Under the pieces are notes generated by a model that was given only the letters and a program-made list of their open reading frames with translations, made no database searches and was not told the DNA's origin. Positions 34,876 through 44,083 of a DNA stretch of 64,000 nucleotides are shown here, one piece after another (the first letter of the stretch is position 1; each line of letters opens with the position of its first letter). This DNA is from Phytohabitans flavus (GTDB lineage: Bacteria; Actinomycetota; Actinomycetes; Mycobacteriales; Micromonosporaceae). The DNA lies in NCBI RefSeq assembly GCF_011764545.1, contig NZ_AP022870.1, positions 4,758,001-4,822,000 on the forward strand, in the 5' to 3' direction. The translations under genes were made by a program, and so were the position numbers.

Positions 34876-35460
34876 TCAGCCAGCCGCCAGGATGGCGCTG
34901 ACCAGGGCGAACATCCGCGCCCGCGTGGTGTCCGGGTCGAGGCCGCGGTCGCGGCGCAACAGCTTCCACGCGTACACATCCGTCGCGACGACGAGCAGGT
35001 CGACGAGCGCGTCGCGGTCGGCGCCCGGCCGGGCGTCGAGCTGGCGCTGGAACATCTCCTCCACCCAGGCGCGGTGCAGCAGCTTGCCCGGCCCCACGAC
35101 CGCGCCGATGCGGGGATCGTGCTCCTGGCTGAGCAGCCGCAGCACGAAGTCGCCCCGCCGCTCGTAGTGCGCGACGATCACTCCGATGGCGGCCTCGGGA
35201 TCGCCGGCCGGCGCCCGGCGCTCCTCGGCGACCTCGGCGGACGCTTTGGCGACCGCCGCGTCGAGGAGCCCCTCACGGGTCCCGAAGTGCCGCAGCACCG
35301 TCTGCACGCTCGTGCCCGCGCGGGAGGCGACCTCGTCGAGAGTGATCTCGATGGTCATCTTCTCCTCGCTCAGGTCGAGCACGGAACGCAGGATCCGCTC
35401 GCGGGTCGCGGCCATCGCCTCGCCCCGCGCTCCCAAGGTGTACGCGCGCTGCTTTCCCAT
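34876..35460 (-). CDS. TetR/AcrR-family regulator
   Basis: 194 residues with an N-terminal TetR helix-turn-helix: TRERILRSVLDLSEEKMTIEITLDEVASRAGTSVQTVLRHFGTREGLLDA (about 20-70). The C-terminal half is the variable ligand domain. Start at the ATG 35460 rather than the GTG 35472. It is just upstream of the glycosyltransferase and divergent from the CPBP protease, and may respond to the compound that the transferase modifies. Confidence 0.88.
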   Translation of the reverse strand: MGKQRAYTLGARGEAMAATRERILRSVLDLSEEKMTIEITLDEVASRAGTSVQTVLRHFGTREGLLDAAVAKASAEVAEERRAPAGDPEAAIGVIVAHYERRGDFVLRLLSQEHDPRIGAVVGPGKLLHRAWVEEMFQRQLDARPGADRDALVDLLVVATDVYAWKLLRRDRGLDPDTTRARMFALVSAILAAG

Positions 35461-35562
35461 CCGGTGACACACGCTACCGCCGGCGCCAATTTCATGTCAA
35501 CGCCGACTAACACGAAATACGAGCGACGCCGCCGGGGCGTGATGTGCTCTAACCTCTGCGGC

Positions 35563-36558
35563 ATGCTGACGTGGCCCCCGCCCGGCACGCCGTACCACCG
35601 TTTGGCCCGCACGGACCGCCACCGGTGGTGGCGTCCCCCGGTGGGCGTCCTGGTCTTCGCCGTCGGGTATGTCGTAGCGCTCGTGCCGCTCATCTGCGCG
35701 CCGATGGCCATCGGCCTGGCGGCCGGCGCCCGGACCGACGCCGACGGAGTGCCGATACTCGGCGCGGAGGTGGACACCGCGGTGGCGCTGGCCAGCCTCG
35801 CCGTCGCACTCCCGCTGGTGCTCCTGACCGCGCGGCTCATCCAGCTCCGCCCGCCCGGCACGGTGTCGTCGGTGGTCGGCCGCGTACGGTGGCGCTGGCT
35901 CGGCGTCTGCCTGCTCCTCGCGCTGGCCGCCACGCTGGTGCTCTTCGGGCTCGACCTCACCGTCACCGCCGCGTTGGGCGAAGACGTGGACGACTCCGCG
36001 ACGTGGGCGAGCATGCCGGCCGTCCTCGCCACCACGGCGATGCTCCTCGCGCTGGTGCCGCTACAAGCCGCCGCCGAGGAGTACGCCTTCCGCGGCTGGC
36101 TCCTCCAAGCGGTGGGCACCTACGTCCGTGGCCCCTGGCTGCCAATCGCGGTCCAGGCCGTCATCTTCGGCTCGGCCCACGGCTGGGGCACCGCCTGGGG
36201 TTTCGGCGCCCTGCTCGTCTTCGGCGGGGCGACCGGCTGGCTCGCGGTGCGCACCGGCGGACTCGAAGCCGGCATCGCACTGCACGTCGTGATGAACCTC
36301 GCCTCCTTCCTGCTCATGGCCGCGCTAGACCAACTCGACTCGGACCAGACCCTGACGGATGCAACGTGGCACACGGCCGTCCTCGACGCCTTCGTCGTCT
36401 GCCTTTACGCCGCGGTCGTAGCCCGCCTCGCCCGCCGCCGCCCACTCGAGACCGTCTCCCCGGACCGACCACTGTGGACCGAGCCGCAACCGCAGGTCCC
36501 GACCTACCCGGCACCGCCCCCTTTGCCCACCCACCAGCCAACAGACGCACCCCACTGA
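35563..36558 (+). CDS. CPBP-family intramembrane metalloprotease
   Basis: About 331 residues with eight or so hydrophobic helices. The three CAAX/Abi motifs are clear: AAAEEYAFRGWLLQ (EExxxR), FGSAHG, and HVVMN. Such membrane proteases cut prenylated or membrane peptides; bacterial members often serve in bacteriocin self-immunity. The C-terminal tail is Pro-rich and cytoplasmic. ATG 35563 or 35542 could be the start; neither has a clear ribosome site. Repeat site D starts 15 bp after the stop. Confidence 0.85.
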   Translation: MLTWPPPGTPYHRLARTDRHRWWRPPVGVLVFAVGYVVALVPLICAPMAIGLAAGARTDADGVPILGAEVDTAVALASLAVALPLVLLTARLIQLRPPGTVSSVVGRVRWRWLGVCLLLALAATLVLFGLDLTVTAALGEDVDDSATWASMPAVLATTAMLLALVPLQAAAEEYAFRGWLLQAVGTYVRGPWLPIAVQAVIFGSAHGWGTAWGFGALLVFGGATGWLAVRTGGLEAGIALHVVMNLASFLLMAALDQLDSDQTLTDATWHTAVLDAFVVCLYAAVVARLARRRPLETVSPDRPLWTEPQPQVPTYPAPPPLPTHQPTDAPH

Positions 36559-36572
36559 CCGACCCAGATCTA

Positions 36573-36878
36573 TTTGAGCTACCGCGATGTCCGCGGTGGT
36601 CCAGACCGTCGCTCCCGCGGCCTCACCCTCCGCGCTTCACAACCAAACCCCGGGCCGGCATGGCCGGCGGCTAGCCCGCGCCCGACCCGCGCAACGATCG
36701 CGGTCCCGCTCCACTTCGGACAACAAGGCACACGCTCGCCCGGAGGCCGGAGATCCCCGCCGGAGGCAAATGGGGTAACCGCAACCAGGCGCGGAGGGTG
36801 AGGCCGCGGGAGCAGCGGTCTGGACCACGGCGGACGTCGCGGTAGCTCAGATCTCGATCCTGTAGCACCATTGTGGAC
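36573..36878. repeat. Dispersed repeat sites D and E: inverted M1 pair between convergent genes
   Basis: No gene lies in 36559-36882. M1 copy D (36573 to about 36645, plus strand) follows the CPBP stop. M1 copy E (36850 back to about 36789, minus strand) follows the katE stop, with a CCATTGTGGACAG end at 36867-36879. Copy D has the full stem ACCGCG-atgtc-CGCGGT. The inner 140 bp hold GC-rich palindromes such as GCCGGCATGGCCGGC but no frame I believe. Confidence 0.85.
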
Positions 36879-36882
36879 AGCG

Positions 36883-38994
36883 TCAGGAGATCGTGGCCTG
36901 GCGGCCCCAGCTGCGCAGCTGGCGGCATCGGGTGAGGAAGTCGGTCGCGGGGCGTTGGCCGTTGCCGATCCGTACGAAGCCGTCGTCCAGGTGGGTGTCG
37001 AGGCCGGTGGCGGCGAAGAGGGCGTTGGCCTCGTCGACGTAGGCGATGAACTTGCAGTGGGCGTACGCGTCGGAGACGAAGTCACGCGCGGCCGGCAGGT
37101 TGGCGAGTTGGGCCGCGCCTTCCTTGGTGGTCAGGAGCGCGACCGCGTCGTAGAGCACCGACGGCGCGCCCTCCAGCTTCTGGTCGGCGGCGATGTGGTT
37201 GCCGTCGCTGGTGTCCACGCCGCCAACCACCGGGGCGACGATCTCGACGTTGGCCTTCTCCTTGGCCGCGGCGGCGCGTAGCCCGGCCAGGAGCTCGGCG
37301 TCCACCCCGTCGGTGACCAGGATGCCAATCTTGCGTCCGGCAAAGGTCTCCGGGCCGTTGGCCATGATGGACAGTGCCGGCGACGGCGTCAGGTCGCGGA
37401 CCGTTTCCCGGGCCGCGGGCAAGGGGTCGGGCAGTTCGGCCAGGCCGAGGCCGTCGGCCACGATCCGGGCGAGGTCGTCGTCGACGTTGCGCAGGCCGGC
37501 GACCATGCGCGTCCGGATGTCCGCCCGATCGCACTTGCTGAGTTCGAAGACGAACGCGTCCGCGATGTGCCGCCGCTCCACCGGCGCCTGGCTCATGTAG
37601 AACAGGCGGGCCTGGCTGTAGTGGTCGGCGAAGCTCTCCGCGCGCAGCCGCCGCTTGGGGCCGCTCTCCTGCGAGGGGTACGTGGTGAAGCCCCGCATCG
37701 GGTCCTCGCGCGGACCGCCCTCGTCCGGTGGCCACGAGTTGGGCTCGTAGTTGGCCCGGCTCGTCGGGTTGGCCATGGCCATGTGCCCGTCCTGCTGGAA
37801 GTGCGCGACCGGGCACCGGGGCGCGTTGACGCGCAGTTGGGTGAAGTTGGGGCCGCCAAGGCGCTTGAGCTGAGTGTCCAAATAGGAGAAGTTGCGGCCC
37901 TGTAGCAGCGGGTCGTTGGTGAAGTCGATCCCCGGCACGATGTTCTGCGTACAGAACGCCACCTGTTCGGTCTCGGCGAAGAAGTTGTCGACGACGCGGT
38001 CGAGCACCAGCCGTCCGACGCGGCGAAGTGGCACCTCCTCCTCCGGGATGATCTTCGTCGGGTCCAGCACGTCGAAGGCGAACCGGTCGGCGAAGTCGTC
38101 GTCGAACAACTGGAGCCCGAGCTCCCACTCCGGGTACGCGCCGCGGTTGATCGCGTCCCACAGGTCACGCCTGTGGAAGTCGGGATCGGCCCCGTTGATC
38201 TTCACGGCCTCGTTCCAGACCACCGACTGGAGGCCCTGCTTCGGCTTCCAGTGAAACTTGACGAAGGTCGACCGTCCCTCCGCGTTGACCAGGCGGAACG
38301 TGTGTACGCCGAAGCCCTCCATGAATCGGAACGAGCGCGGGATGGCCCGATCCGACATGATCCACATCAACATGTGGGTCGACTCGGGCATAAGGGACGC
38401 GAAGTCCCAGAAGTTGTCGTGCGCGGTCTGGGCCTGCGGAAAACCGCGATCGGGTTCCGGCTTGGCGGCGTGGATGACGTCCGGAAACTTGATTGCGTCC
38501 TGGATAAAGAAGACCGGGATGTTGTTGCCCACGAGGTCCCAGTTGCCCTCGCGGGTGTAGAGCTTCACCGCGAAGCCGCGCACATCCCGGGCGAGGTCGA
38601 ATGAGCCCCGGCTACCAGCGACGGTGGAAAACCGGACGAACGCCTCGGTGCGCTGGCCGGACTGCTGGAACAGGTCCGCGCGCGTGATGTCGGAAAGCGA
38701 CTCGTAGGTCTCGAAGAACCCGTGCGCACCGAAGCCGCGCGCGTGTACCACCCGCTCGGGGATCCGCTCATGGTCGAAATGAAAGATTTTCTCGCGAAAG
38801 TGGAAGTCCTCCAGCAGGTCCGGCCCGCGTTCGCCGGCGCGCAGCGTGTTCTGGTCATCGGAAACGACAATTCCCTGCTGCGTGGTGAGGCTCTTCCGGC
38901 CGTCCCCAGCGGTCTGATGCAACTCGCCACCCGCGCCGCGCTCGACCATCTCCTCGCCGTACCGGACCTCGTCCCGCTTGGCCTTGTCACCCAT
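36883..38994 (-). CDS. katE: Large-subunit (clade II) monofunctional catalase
   Basis: 703 residues, the size of HPII-type catalases. The haem distal His is in ERVVHARGFGAHGFFE, the distal Asn region in DLVGNNIPVFFIQDAIKFPD, and the proximal haem Tyr in RNFSYLDTQLKRLGGPNF. From about 560 on is the extra flavodoxin/DJ-1-like domain (GRKIGILVTDGVDAELLAGL) that marks clade II. It breaks down hydrogen peroxide in the cytoplasm. The ATG 38994 is preceded by AAGGGA. It ends at repeat site E. Upstream 38995-39189 shows nothing I can name. Confidence 0.95.
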   Translation of the reverse strand: MGDKAKRDEVRYGEEMVERGAGGELHQTAGDGRKSLTTQQGIVVSDDQNTLRAGERGPDLLEDFHFREKIFHFDHERIPERVVHARGFGAHGFFETYESLSDITRADLFQQSGQRTEAFVRFSTVAGSRGSFDLARDVRGFAVKLYTREGNWDLVGNNIPVFFIQDAIKFPDVIHAAKPEPDRGFPQAQTAHDNFWDFASLMPESTHMLMWIMSDRAIPRSFRFMEGFGVHTFRLVNAEGRSTFVKFHWKPKQGLQSVVWNEAVKINGADPDFHRRDLWDAINRGAYPEWELGLQLFDDDFADRFAFDVLDPTKIIPEEEVPLRRVGRLVLDRVVDNFFAETEQVAFCTQNIVPGIDFTNDPLLQGRNFSYLDTQLKRLGGPNFTQLRVNAPRCPVAHFQQDGHMAMANPTSRANYEPNSWPPDEGGPREDPMRGFTTYPSQESGPKRRLRAESFADHYSQARLFYMSQAPVERRHIADAFVFELSKCDRADIRTRMVAGLRNVDDDLARIVADGLGLAELPDPLPAARETVRDLTPSPALSIMANGPETFAGRKIGILVTDGVDAELLAGLRAAAAKEKANVEIVAPVVGGVDTSDGNHIAADQKLEGAPSVLYDAVALLTTKEGAAQLANLPAARDFVSDAYAHCKFIAYVDEANALFAATGLDTHLDDGFVRIGNGQRPATDFLTRCRQLRSWGRQATIS

Positions 38995-39189
38995 ATCGAC
39001 TCCCTTGCACTGGGTGCGATGTCGCGCCGAGCGACTTCCCGCGATTCGCCCGGCCAACCCTCGATCGCCGGCGCAGCGCTCTTGACCACGAATCCGCGCG
39101 TCACGACAAATCGGGAAGCTGGCAAATGAAACCTGAAATTCGTTGCGCTGGGAGAGAAGTGATCTCATCTAGTGCCGTAGGATTGACTG

Positions 39190-39238
39190 TGGCGGCGTAG
39201 CCGGCCATCCGCAAACACGGCTGCGCCGCCATTCTTTG
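39190..39238 (+). terminator. Hairpin with T-rich tail upstream of the sigma remnant
   Basis: TGGCGGCGTAGCC (39190-39202) pairs with GGCTGCGCCGCCA (39219-39231), with one wobble, and is followed by TTCTTT. It is the only hairpin with a T-rich tail that I noticed. No plus-strand gene lies before it, so it may be left over from a lost gene. Confidence 0.4.
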
Positions 39239-39252
39239 CATGCCCACCCGGC

Positions 39253-39618
39253 GTGAGTTCGCCCGGGTCCCAGTGGAATCCCGGAGCGGTGGCCGAGGCT
39301 GCCGGCGGACCGGCGCGGGGTGGCGGGCTCGTCCTGGACGGCGGTGGCGCCGTCGCGCACCAGGCCGGCGTCGTCGGCGAGGTCTGGCGGCGGGAGTCGG
39401 CGCGGATCGTCGCCGGCCTCGCCCGGATGCTCGCCGGCGACGCCGGCCTGGCCGAAGAGCTGGCCCAGGATGCGCTCGTCGCCGCGCTGGAGCAGTGGCC
39501 GGTCGACGGCGTCCCGGACAACCCGGGCGCCTGGCTCACCACCGTCGCCCGCCGCCGCGCGGTCGACACCCTCCGCCTGCTGAAGCGCCGCGACCGCGGG
39601 CAGGTGGTCTCGGTGTGA
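39253..39618 (+). pseudogene. Remnant of an ECF42-type sigma factor (region 2 only)
   Basis: 121 residues. From about 45 on it reads like the start of an ECF42 sigma factor: RRESARIVAGLARML, AEELAQDALVAALEQWP and VPDNPGAWLTTVARRRAVDTLR. Region 4 and the long C-terminal TPR-like part are missing; the frame ends GQVVSV and repeat site F begins 32 bases later. The first 40 residues match nothing I know. A complete relative lies at 62915-64000. Probably a deletion remnant. Confidence 0.6.
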
Positions 39619-39649
39619 TGTCGCGGATAAAGATCCAAAGCCAAGGAAA

Positions 39650-40170
39650 TTGAGCTACCGCGATGTTCGTCGTGGTCCAGATCGTCGCTCCCGCGGCCTC
39701 ACCCTCCGCGGTTGGCAAGCTCCGACCCTACAACCGGACGCCGTCCGGCAGATCGTGGTATCCAGCCGCCCCCACAGGGGCAGCTGGATACCACGATCTG
39801 CCGCGTACACCGACCTGACCGCGTCGATCAAGGAGACGGGTCTGCGCGGTCGTTGCGGGACCAGCATCACCCAGGGCCAGCCGGCCCACCCCGCGGCAGA
39901 TTCGCCGCTGATTACCAGCGCGGCCACTCTAGGGAAGCGGAGCAAATGCACCTGCGCACCCACCCCTGGCCCTGGTCCGGCAGCGGTCCCCGGGTCGACG
40001 CGTCCCGTTCGTCAGGTCGCGGTACTTCGGGGGTTTGGGCTTGGACCGCAGACCTGGCAGCGGAGGTCGGGGAACTCGGCGAGCGCCAGCGAGCCGCCGA
40101 CCTGCGCGGCGCCCGCGGGAGCATACGGCCTACAACTGACGCGGACCCGGGAAAATACAACTCAAAAGTC
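39650..40170 (+). repeat. Dispersed repeat site F: M1, M2 and M3 together
   Basis: No gene lies in 39619-40199. M1 (39650 to about 39716) follows the sigma remnant in its direction. M2 is a near-perfect hairpin: CAGATCGTGGTATCCAG (39749-39765) pairs with CTGGATACCACGATCTG (39784-39800), 17 of 17, with CCCC/GGGG in the loop. M3 (about 40034-40170) matches site B. Between M2 and M3 is about 230 bp I cannot assign. This is the only site with all three modules. Confidence 0.85.
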
Positions 40171-40199
40171 GAATGTGACCCCGACACTGAAAGCTCTAG

Positions 40200-40901
40200 T
40201 CATCCTTCCCCGTTGAGCTTCGCCAGCTCCGCGGCGAACTCGGCGTCGGTGAGTGCGCCGCGCTCGTGCTGCCGCACCAATGCGTGGCGCCGTTGAGCAG
40301 CGGTCAAGCCTGTCCGGACAGCCGGGGTGCGCTTGTCTCTAGTGGATGGTGCGGCCGTGATCGTCGTGGACGCTGGCATCGCGGTGGCGGAGCGCCGCTC
40401 CGGCGCTTTCCGCTGCCCGCCCTGGGCGCGCCGGTGGTGCTCGCGCAGCGTCTCGAGTATTTCGTCGTACTCCTCCCTCGAAAGGTTAAGCCAGGTCCAC
40501 TCAGGACGGATCTGGTGCTGTTGCAGGATGTCGCCGTGCTGAAGCGGTGTCCGCACCACAGTGCCATCGGTCCCTTCGATGACGATCGCCCGACGGTCCG
40601 TGTCGGCGTCCGCATTGCCTGAGCGGATGTCCAAGACCGATGCCCAGGGCAGCGTGACGGTACGCCAAGCGTTCCGCGATCGGATGCCGGTTTCGCTGAC
40701 GTAGACGCCGAGCATCACCCTTCGGACGCCGGCGGCGACGGACAACGCAAGGACCGACAGGATAAAGACCGCCAGCCAGGTCGGCAGCTGGCTGCGGACG
40801 ATGCCGGGCACGAATATGGCGCCAAGAATCGCCAGCCCGATAAGCCCCAAGACAAAGGTGCGAGTCAACGTACTCGAATACGGCCGATGCCATCTCCCCA
40901 T
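40200..40901 (-). CDS. Membrane PH-domain protein with C-terminal SHOCT-like motif
   Basis: 233 residues: two hydrophobic helices (about 13-32 and 39-58), a bacterial PH-like domain (about 65-150: VYVSETGIRSRNAWRTVTLPWASVLDI), a basic linker, and a C-terminal short helical motif (LVRQHERGALTDAEFAAELAKLNG) typical of SHOCT, often an oligomerisation tail. Function unknown. It lies 42 bp after the CoA-binding gene on the same strand and may be the last gene of the met operon. Confidence 0.65.
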   Translation of the reverse strand: MGRWHRPYSSTLTRTFVLGLIGLAILGAIFVPGIVRSQLPTWLAVFILSVLALSVAAGVRRVMLGVYVSETGIRSRNAWRTVTLPWASVLDIRSGNADADTDRRAIVIEGTDGTVVRTPLQHGDILQQHQIRPEWTWLNLSREEYDEILETLREHHRRAQGGQRKAPERRSATAMPASTTITAAPSTRDKRTPAVRTGLTAAQRRHALVRQHERGALTDAEFAAELAKLNGEG

Positions 40902-40943
40902 GACTGGATGGTCGCCGATCGCGTCAATCCAGTGGGGTACCGC

Positions 40944-41432
40944 CTACTGGAGTCCGGTGCGGACGGACGTGATGCGCTGGGTGTTGAAGCCGAGCCAGTG
41001 CATGCGGCCCAGGTAGCGCGCGTGCTCGATCTTCAAGCAGCGGTCCATGACCACCGCCAGGCCGCCGTCCTCCGCGATCTGCCCGCCCTCGGCGTTGATC
41101 ACGCCGAACTGGCACCAGAGGGTACTGGCGTTGATGGCGACCGCCTCGCGGGCGATGCCCGGCAGTGCGTCCGGCGCGCGGAAGACGTTGACGATGTCGA
41201 CCGGCACGGGCACGTCGCGCAGGCTCGGGTAGCTGGTCTCGCCGAGGATCGTCGCCTCGCGGGGGTTCACCGGGATCACCCGGTAGCCGTGCCGTTTGAG
41301 GTAGTAGCCGACGAAGTTGCTGGCGCGCAGCTCGTTGTTCGACAGGCCGACGATCGCGATGGTCCGCGCGGTGTGGATCACGCGCTGGATCGTCGACACG
41401 TCCTGGTACCTGCCGAGATCGGTCGTGGTCAT
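40944..41432 (-). CDS. CoA-binding (YccU-like) protein
   Basis: 162 residues forming a single Rossmann-type CoA-binding domain: TARTIAIVGLSNNELRASNFVGYYLKRHGYRVIPVNP near the N-terminus, then VNVFRAPDALPGIAREAV and a Cys-containing WCQFGVINAEGG. Small proteins like this often follow metY in actinobacteria; their role is not settled. The start ATG overlaps the metY stop by 4 bases, so it is co-translated with metY. Confidence 0.88.
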   Translation of the reverse strand: MTTTDLGRYQDVSTIQRVIHTARTIAIVGLSNNELRASNFVGYYLKRHGYRVIPVNPREATILGETSYPSLRDVPVPVDIVNVFRAPDALPGIAREAVAINASTLWCQFGVINAEGGQIAEDGGLAVVMDRCLKIEHARYLGRMHWLGFNTQRITSVRTGLQ

Positions 41433-42757
41433 GCCGTTGCCACCTCGTTTCCGGTCGACGCGGCGACCTTCGCGAAACCCTGCTCCAGGTCCCAGATCAG
41501 GTCTTCGACGGACTCGGTACCGACGGAGAGGCGTACCGTCCCCGGCGCGACGCCGGCCGCCCGCAGTTCGTCGTCGCTCAGCTGGCGGTGCGTGGTGCTG
41601 GCCGGGTGGATGACGAGGCTCTTCGCGTCGCCGACATTGGCCAGGTGGGACCAGAGCGTCACGCCGCGGATGAGGTCCTGCCCGCCGATGCGGCCGCCGG
41701 CGCAGTCGAACGAAAACACCGCGCCCGCGCCGCGCGGCAGGTACTTTTCCACGAGCGGCCGGTACCGGCTCGACGGCAGGCCCGGATACGTCACGTTCGT
41801 CGCCAGCTCGTGCGCCTCGAGGAAGTCCGCGACGGCCCGCGCGTTCTCGACGTGTCGCTGCATGCGCAGCGACAAAGTCTCAAGCCCTTGCAGGAAAAGG
41901 AACGCGTTGAACGGCGACATCGCCGCGCCGAGATCGCGCAGGGTTTCGGCGCGCAGCTTCATGAGATAGCCGTACATGCCGAACGTCTCGTGGAACTGGA
42001 GACCGTGGTATGCGGGAGACGGGTCCGCGATGACCGGAAACCGCCCGTTGGACCAGTTGAACGTGCCCGCCTCGACGACCACACCACCGATGCTCGTGCC
42101 GTGGCCACCGATGAACTTCGTCGCGGAGTGGATGACGATGTCGGCGCCCCACTCGATCGGCCGGCACAGGTACGGCGTAGCGAACGTGTTGTCGACGATC
42201 AGCGGCAGCTCGTGCTCGTGGGCAATAGTCGCCACGGTCTCGATGTCCAGCACGTTTCCGGCGGGGTTGCCGATGGTCTCGCCGAAGAATGCCTTCGTGT
42301 TGTCACGGACCGCCCGCCGCCATGCCTCCGGGTCGTCGGGATCGACCCATGTCAGCTCGACGTTCATCTTGCGCAGCAGGTGCTTGAGCTGGTTTACCGT
42401 CCCGCCGTAGAGCGCGGTGGACGACACCACGTGGTCGCCCGGCTCCAGCAGCGTGAAGAGGGCGGCGGCTTGCGCGGCGATCCCGCTGGCGAACGCCACG
42501 GCGCCGGAGCCGCCTTCGAGGTTTGCCACCCGCTCCTCGAAGACCGCGACGGTCGGGTTCATGATGCGCGAGTACGTGTTTCCGTACTCCTGGAGGTTGA
42601 AGTACGCCGCCGCCGATTCGGGATCCTCGAATACATAGCTTGTCGTCTGGAAGATCGGCACCGCTCGTGCGCCCGTGTTCGGGTCGGGTCGTTGCCCGGC
42701 GTGCAGCTGCCGGGTCTCGAATCCGAACGCGCGGTCTTCCTCGGGTTTGTCGGTCAC
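41429..42757 (-). CDS. metY: O-acetylhomoserine aminocarboxypropyltransferase (sulfhydrylase)
   Basis: 442 residues of the Cys/Met-metabolism PLP family. Landmarks: FETRQLHAGQRPDPNTGARAVPIFQTTSY at the start, ASGIAAQAAALF, and the PLP lysine in HSATKFIGGHGTSIGG. The length and C-terminal IRLSVGTE-like end (TVRLSVGTESVEDLIWDLEQGF) fit MetY. It makes homocysteine from O-acetylhomoserine and sulphide in the cytoplasm, using the product of metX, 42 bp upstream. Confidence 0.95.
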   Translation of the reverse strand: MTDKPEEDRAFGFETRQLHAGQRPDPNTGARAVPIFQTTSYVFEDPESAAAYFNLQEYGNTYSRIMNPTVAVFEERVANLEGGSGAVAFASGIAAQAAALFTLLEPGDHVVSSTALYGGTVNQLKHLLRKMNVELTWVDPDDPEAWRRAVRDNTKAFFGETIGNPAGNVLDIETVATIAHEHELPLIVDNTFATPYLCRPIEWGADIVIHSATKFIGGHGTSIGGVVVEAGTFNWSNGRFPVIADPSPAYHGLQFHETFGMYGYLMKLRAETLRDLGAAMSPFNAFLFLQGLETLSLRMQRHVENARAVADFLEAHELATNVTYPGLPSSRYRPLVEKYLPRGAGAVFSFDCAGGRIGGQDLIRGVTLWSHLANVGDAKSLVIHPASTTHRQLSDDELRAAGVAPGTVRLSVGTESVEDLIWDLEQGFAKVAASTGNEVATA

Positions 42758-42799
42758 GAAGTGCCTCTTTCTGCGACGTCAGCCGCGGGGTTCTTGACC

Positions 42800-44014
42800 T
42801 CAGCCGGCAGCCAGGAACCGGCGGATGATGGGCGTCTGGCGCGCTTCTTCGAGCAGGAAGCAGTCATGGCCGTACGGCGCGTCGATCACGTGGGACTCGA
42901 CCGGCTTGCCGAGCGCGCGGAGCGCGTCTTCGATGTCCTTCGACGCCACCGGCGGGTACAGCCAGTCGGAGCTGAACGCGATCAGCAGCGTCCGCGCCGC
43001 GATGGTTTCGAGCGCCCGCACGAGTGATCCCTCGCCGTGCTGCCGCGCGAGGTCGAAATACGTCAGCGCGCGCGACAGGTACAGATATGTGTTGGCGTCG
43101 AAGCGCTGGACGAACGAGTCGGCCTGGTGGCGCAGGTAGCTTTCGACCTCGAATTCCGGCTCGGTGATGGTGTACCGGATGTCGTCCGCGAACTGGAGTC
43201 GCCGGCCGAACTTCTCCTCCAGCGCCGGCGCGGAAAGGTACGTGATGTGGCCGACCATCCGTCCCACGCCCATGCCACCGTCCGGTGCGCTGCCCGTGCC
43301 GTAGTAGTGGCCGCCCTGCCAGGCCGGGTCGCGCATGATGGCGTCACGCGCGATCGAGTTCCAAGCCACGCCCTGCGGATGGAGGGCGTGTGTGCTGGCG
43401 ATCGCCACGACGGCGTCCACCTGCTCGGGGTAGAGGATCGCCCACTCGATCGCCTGCATCCCGCCGAGCGATCCGCCGGCCACCGCCGCGAGCCGCTCGA
43501 TGCCCAGCATGTCCAGGAAGGCGCGCTGTGTCCGTACCATGTCCGCCACGGTGATGACGGGAAAGTCTGACCCGTACGGCTTTCCGGTCTCCTGGTTGGT
43601 CGACGACGGCCCTGTGGTACCGCGGCAGCCACCGAGCAGGTTGGTGGCGACGACGAAGTAGCGGTCTGTGTCGAACGCCTTGCCGGGCCCGATCATCCCG
43701 TCCCACCAGCCGAGCCCTCTACCGGCCGTACCGTCACGGTCCTCCGCGGCGAACCCGTCGCGGGTACTCGCCTCGGGTGTTGTCTTCGACAGCCCCGCCG
43801 CGTGCGCGTCACCGCTCAGCGCGTGACAGACCAGGATGACGTTGTCTCGATCGGGTGACAGGACGCCGTAGGTCTCGTACGCCACGCGGATCGGGCCGAG
43901 CTCCCGCCCGCAGTCCAGCCGCACCGGTTTGGGCAGGTCAACGTACTGGGTCTCGACGATCCCGACCGAGCCGGTCCTAGCTGGCGCCACAGGCGTGATC
44001 GTAGCCAACATCAT
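42800..44014 (-). CDS. metX: Homoserine O-acetyltransferase
   Basis: 404 residues, alpha/beta hydrolase fold. The nucleophile elbow is AGGSLGGMQA, with the oxyanion region VCHALSGDAHAAG and the late His in DAPYGHDCFLLEE; LLGGCRGTTGPSS is a MetX signature. It acetylates homoserine with acetyl-CoA, first step of the direct sulphydrylation path. The frame stays open for 2 kb upstream, but homology starts at the two ATGs 44014/44011, 69 bp from the divergent osmC gene. I see no SAM riboswitch in that short leader. Confidence 0.95.
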   Translation of the reverse strand: MMLATITPVAPARTGSVGIVETQYVDLPKPVRLDCGRELGPIRVAYETYGVLSPDRDNVILVCHALSGDAHAAGLSKTTPEASTRDGFAAEDRDGTAGRGLGWWDGMIGPGKAFDTDRYFVVATNLLGGCRGTTGPSSTNQETGKPYGSDFPVITVADMVRTQRAFLDMLGIERLAAVAGGSLGGMQAIEWAILYPEQVDAVVAIASTHALHPQGVAWNSIARDAIMRDPAWQGGHYYGTGSAPDGGMGVGRMVGHITYLSAPALEEKFGRRLQFADDIRYTITEPEFEVESYLRHQADSFVQRFDANTYLYLSRALTYFDLARQHGEGSLVRALETIAARTLLIAFSSDWLYPPVASKDIEDALRALGKPVESHVIDAPYGHDCFLLEEARQTPIIRRFLAAG

Positions 44015-44083
44015 CGCCCCGGTGCTATTGTCTACCTCCCCAATAGGTAATGCTGGAAACTCGGCGAAGGGTGGGCATGAGAG

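Noticed and set aside
44015..44083. SAM riboswitch or other leader RNA before metX
   Set aside because: The spacer is only 69 bp; the CTATTG/CAATAG inverted repeat (44025-44046) is too small for a riboswitch and too weak to call an operator.
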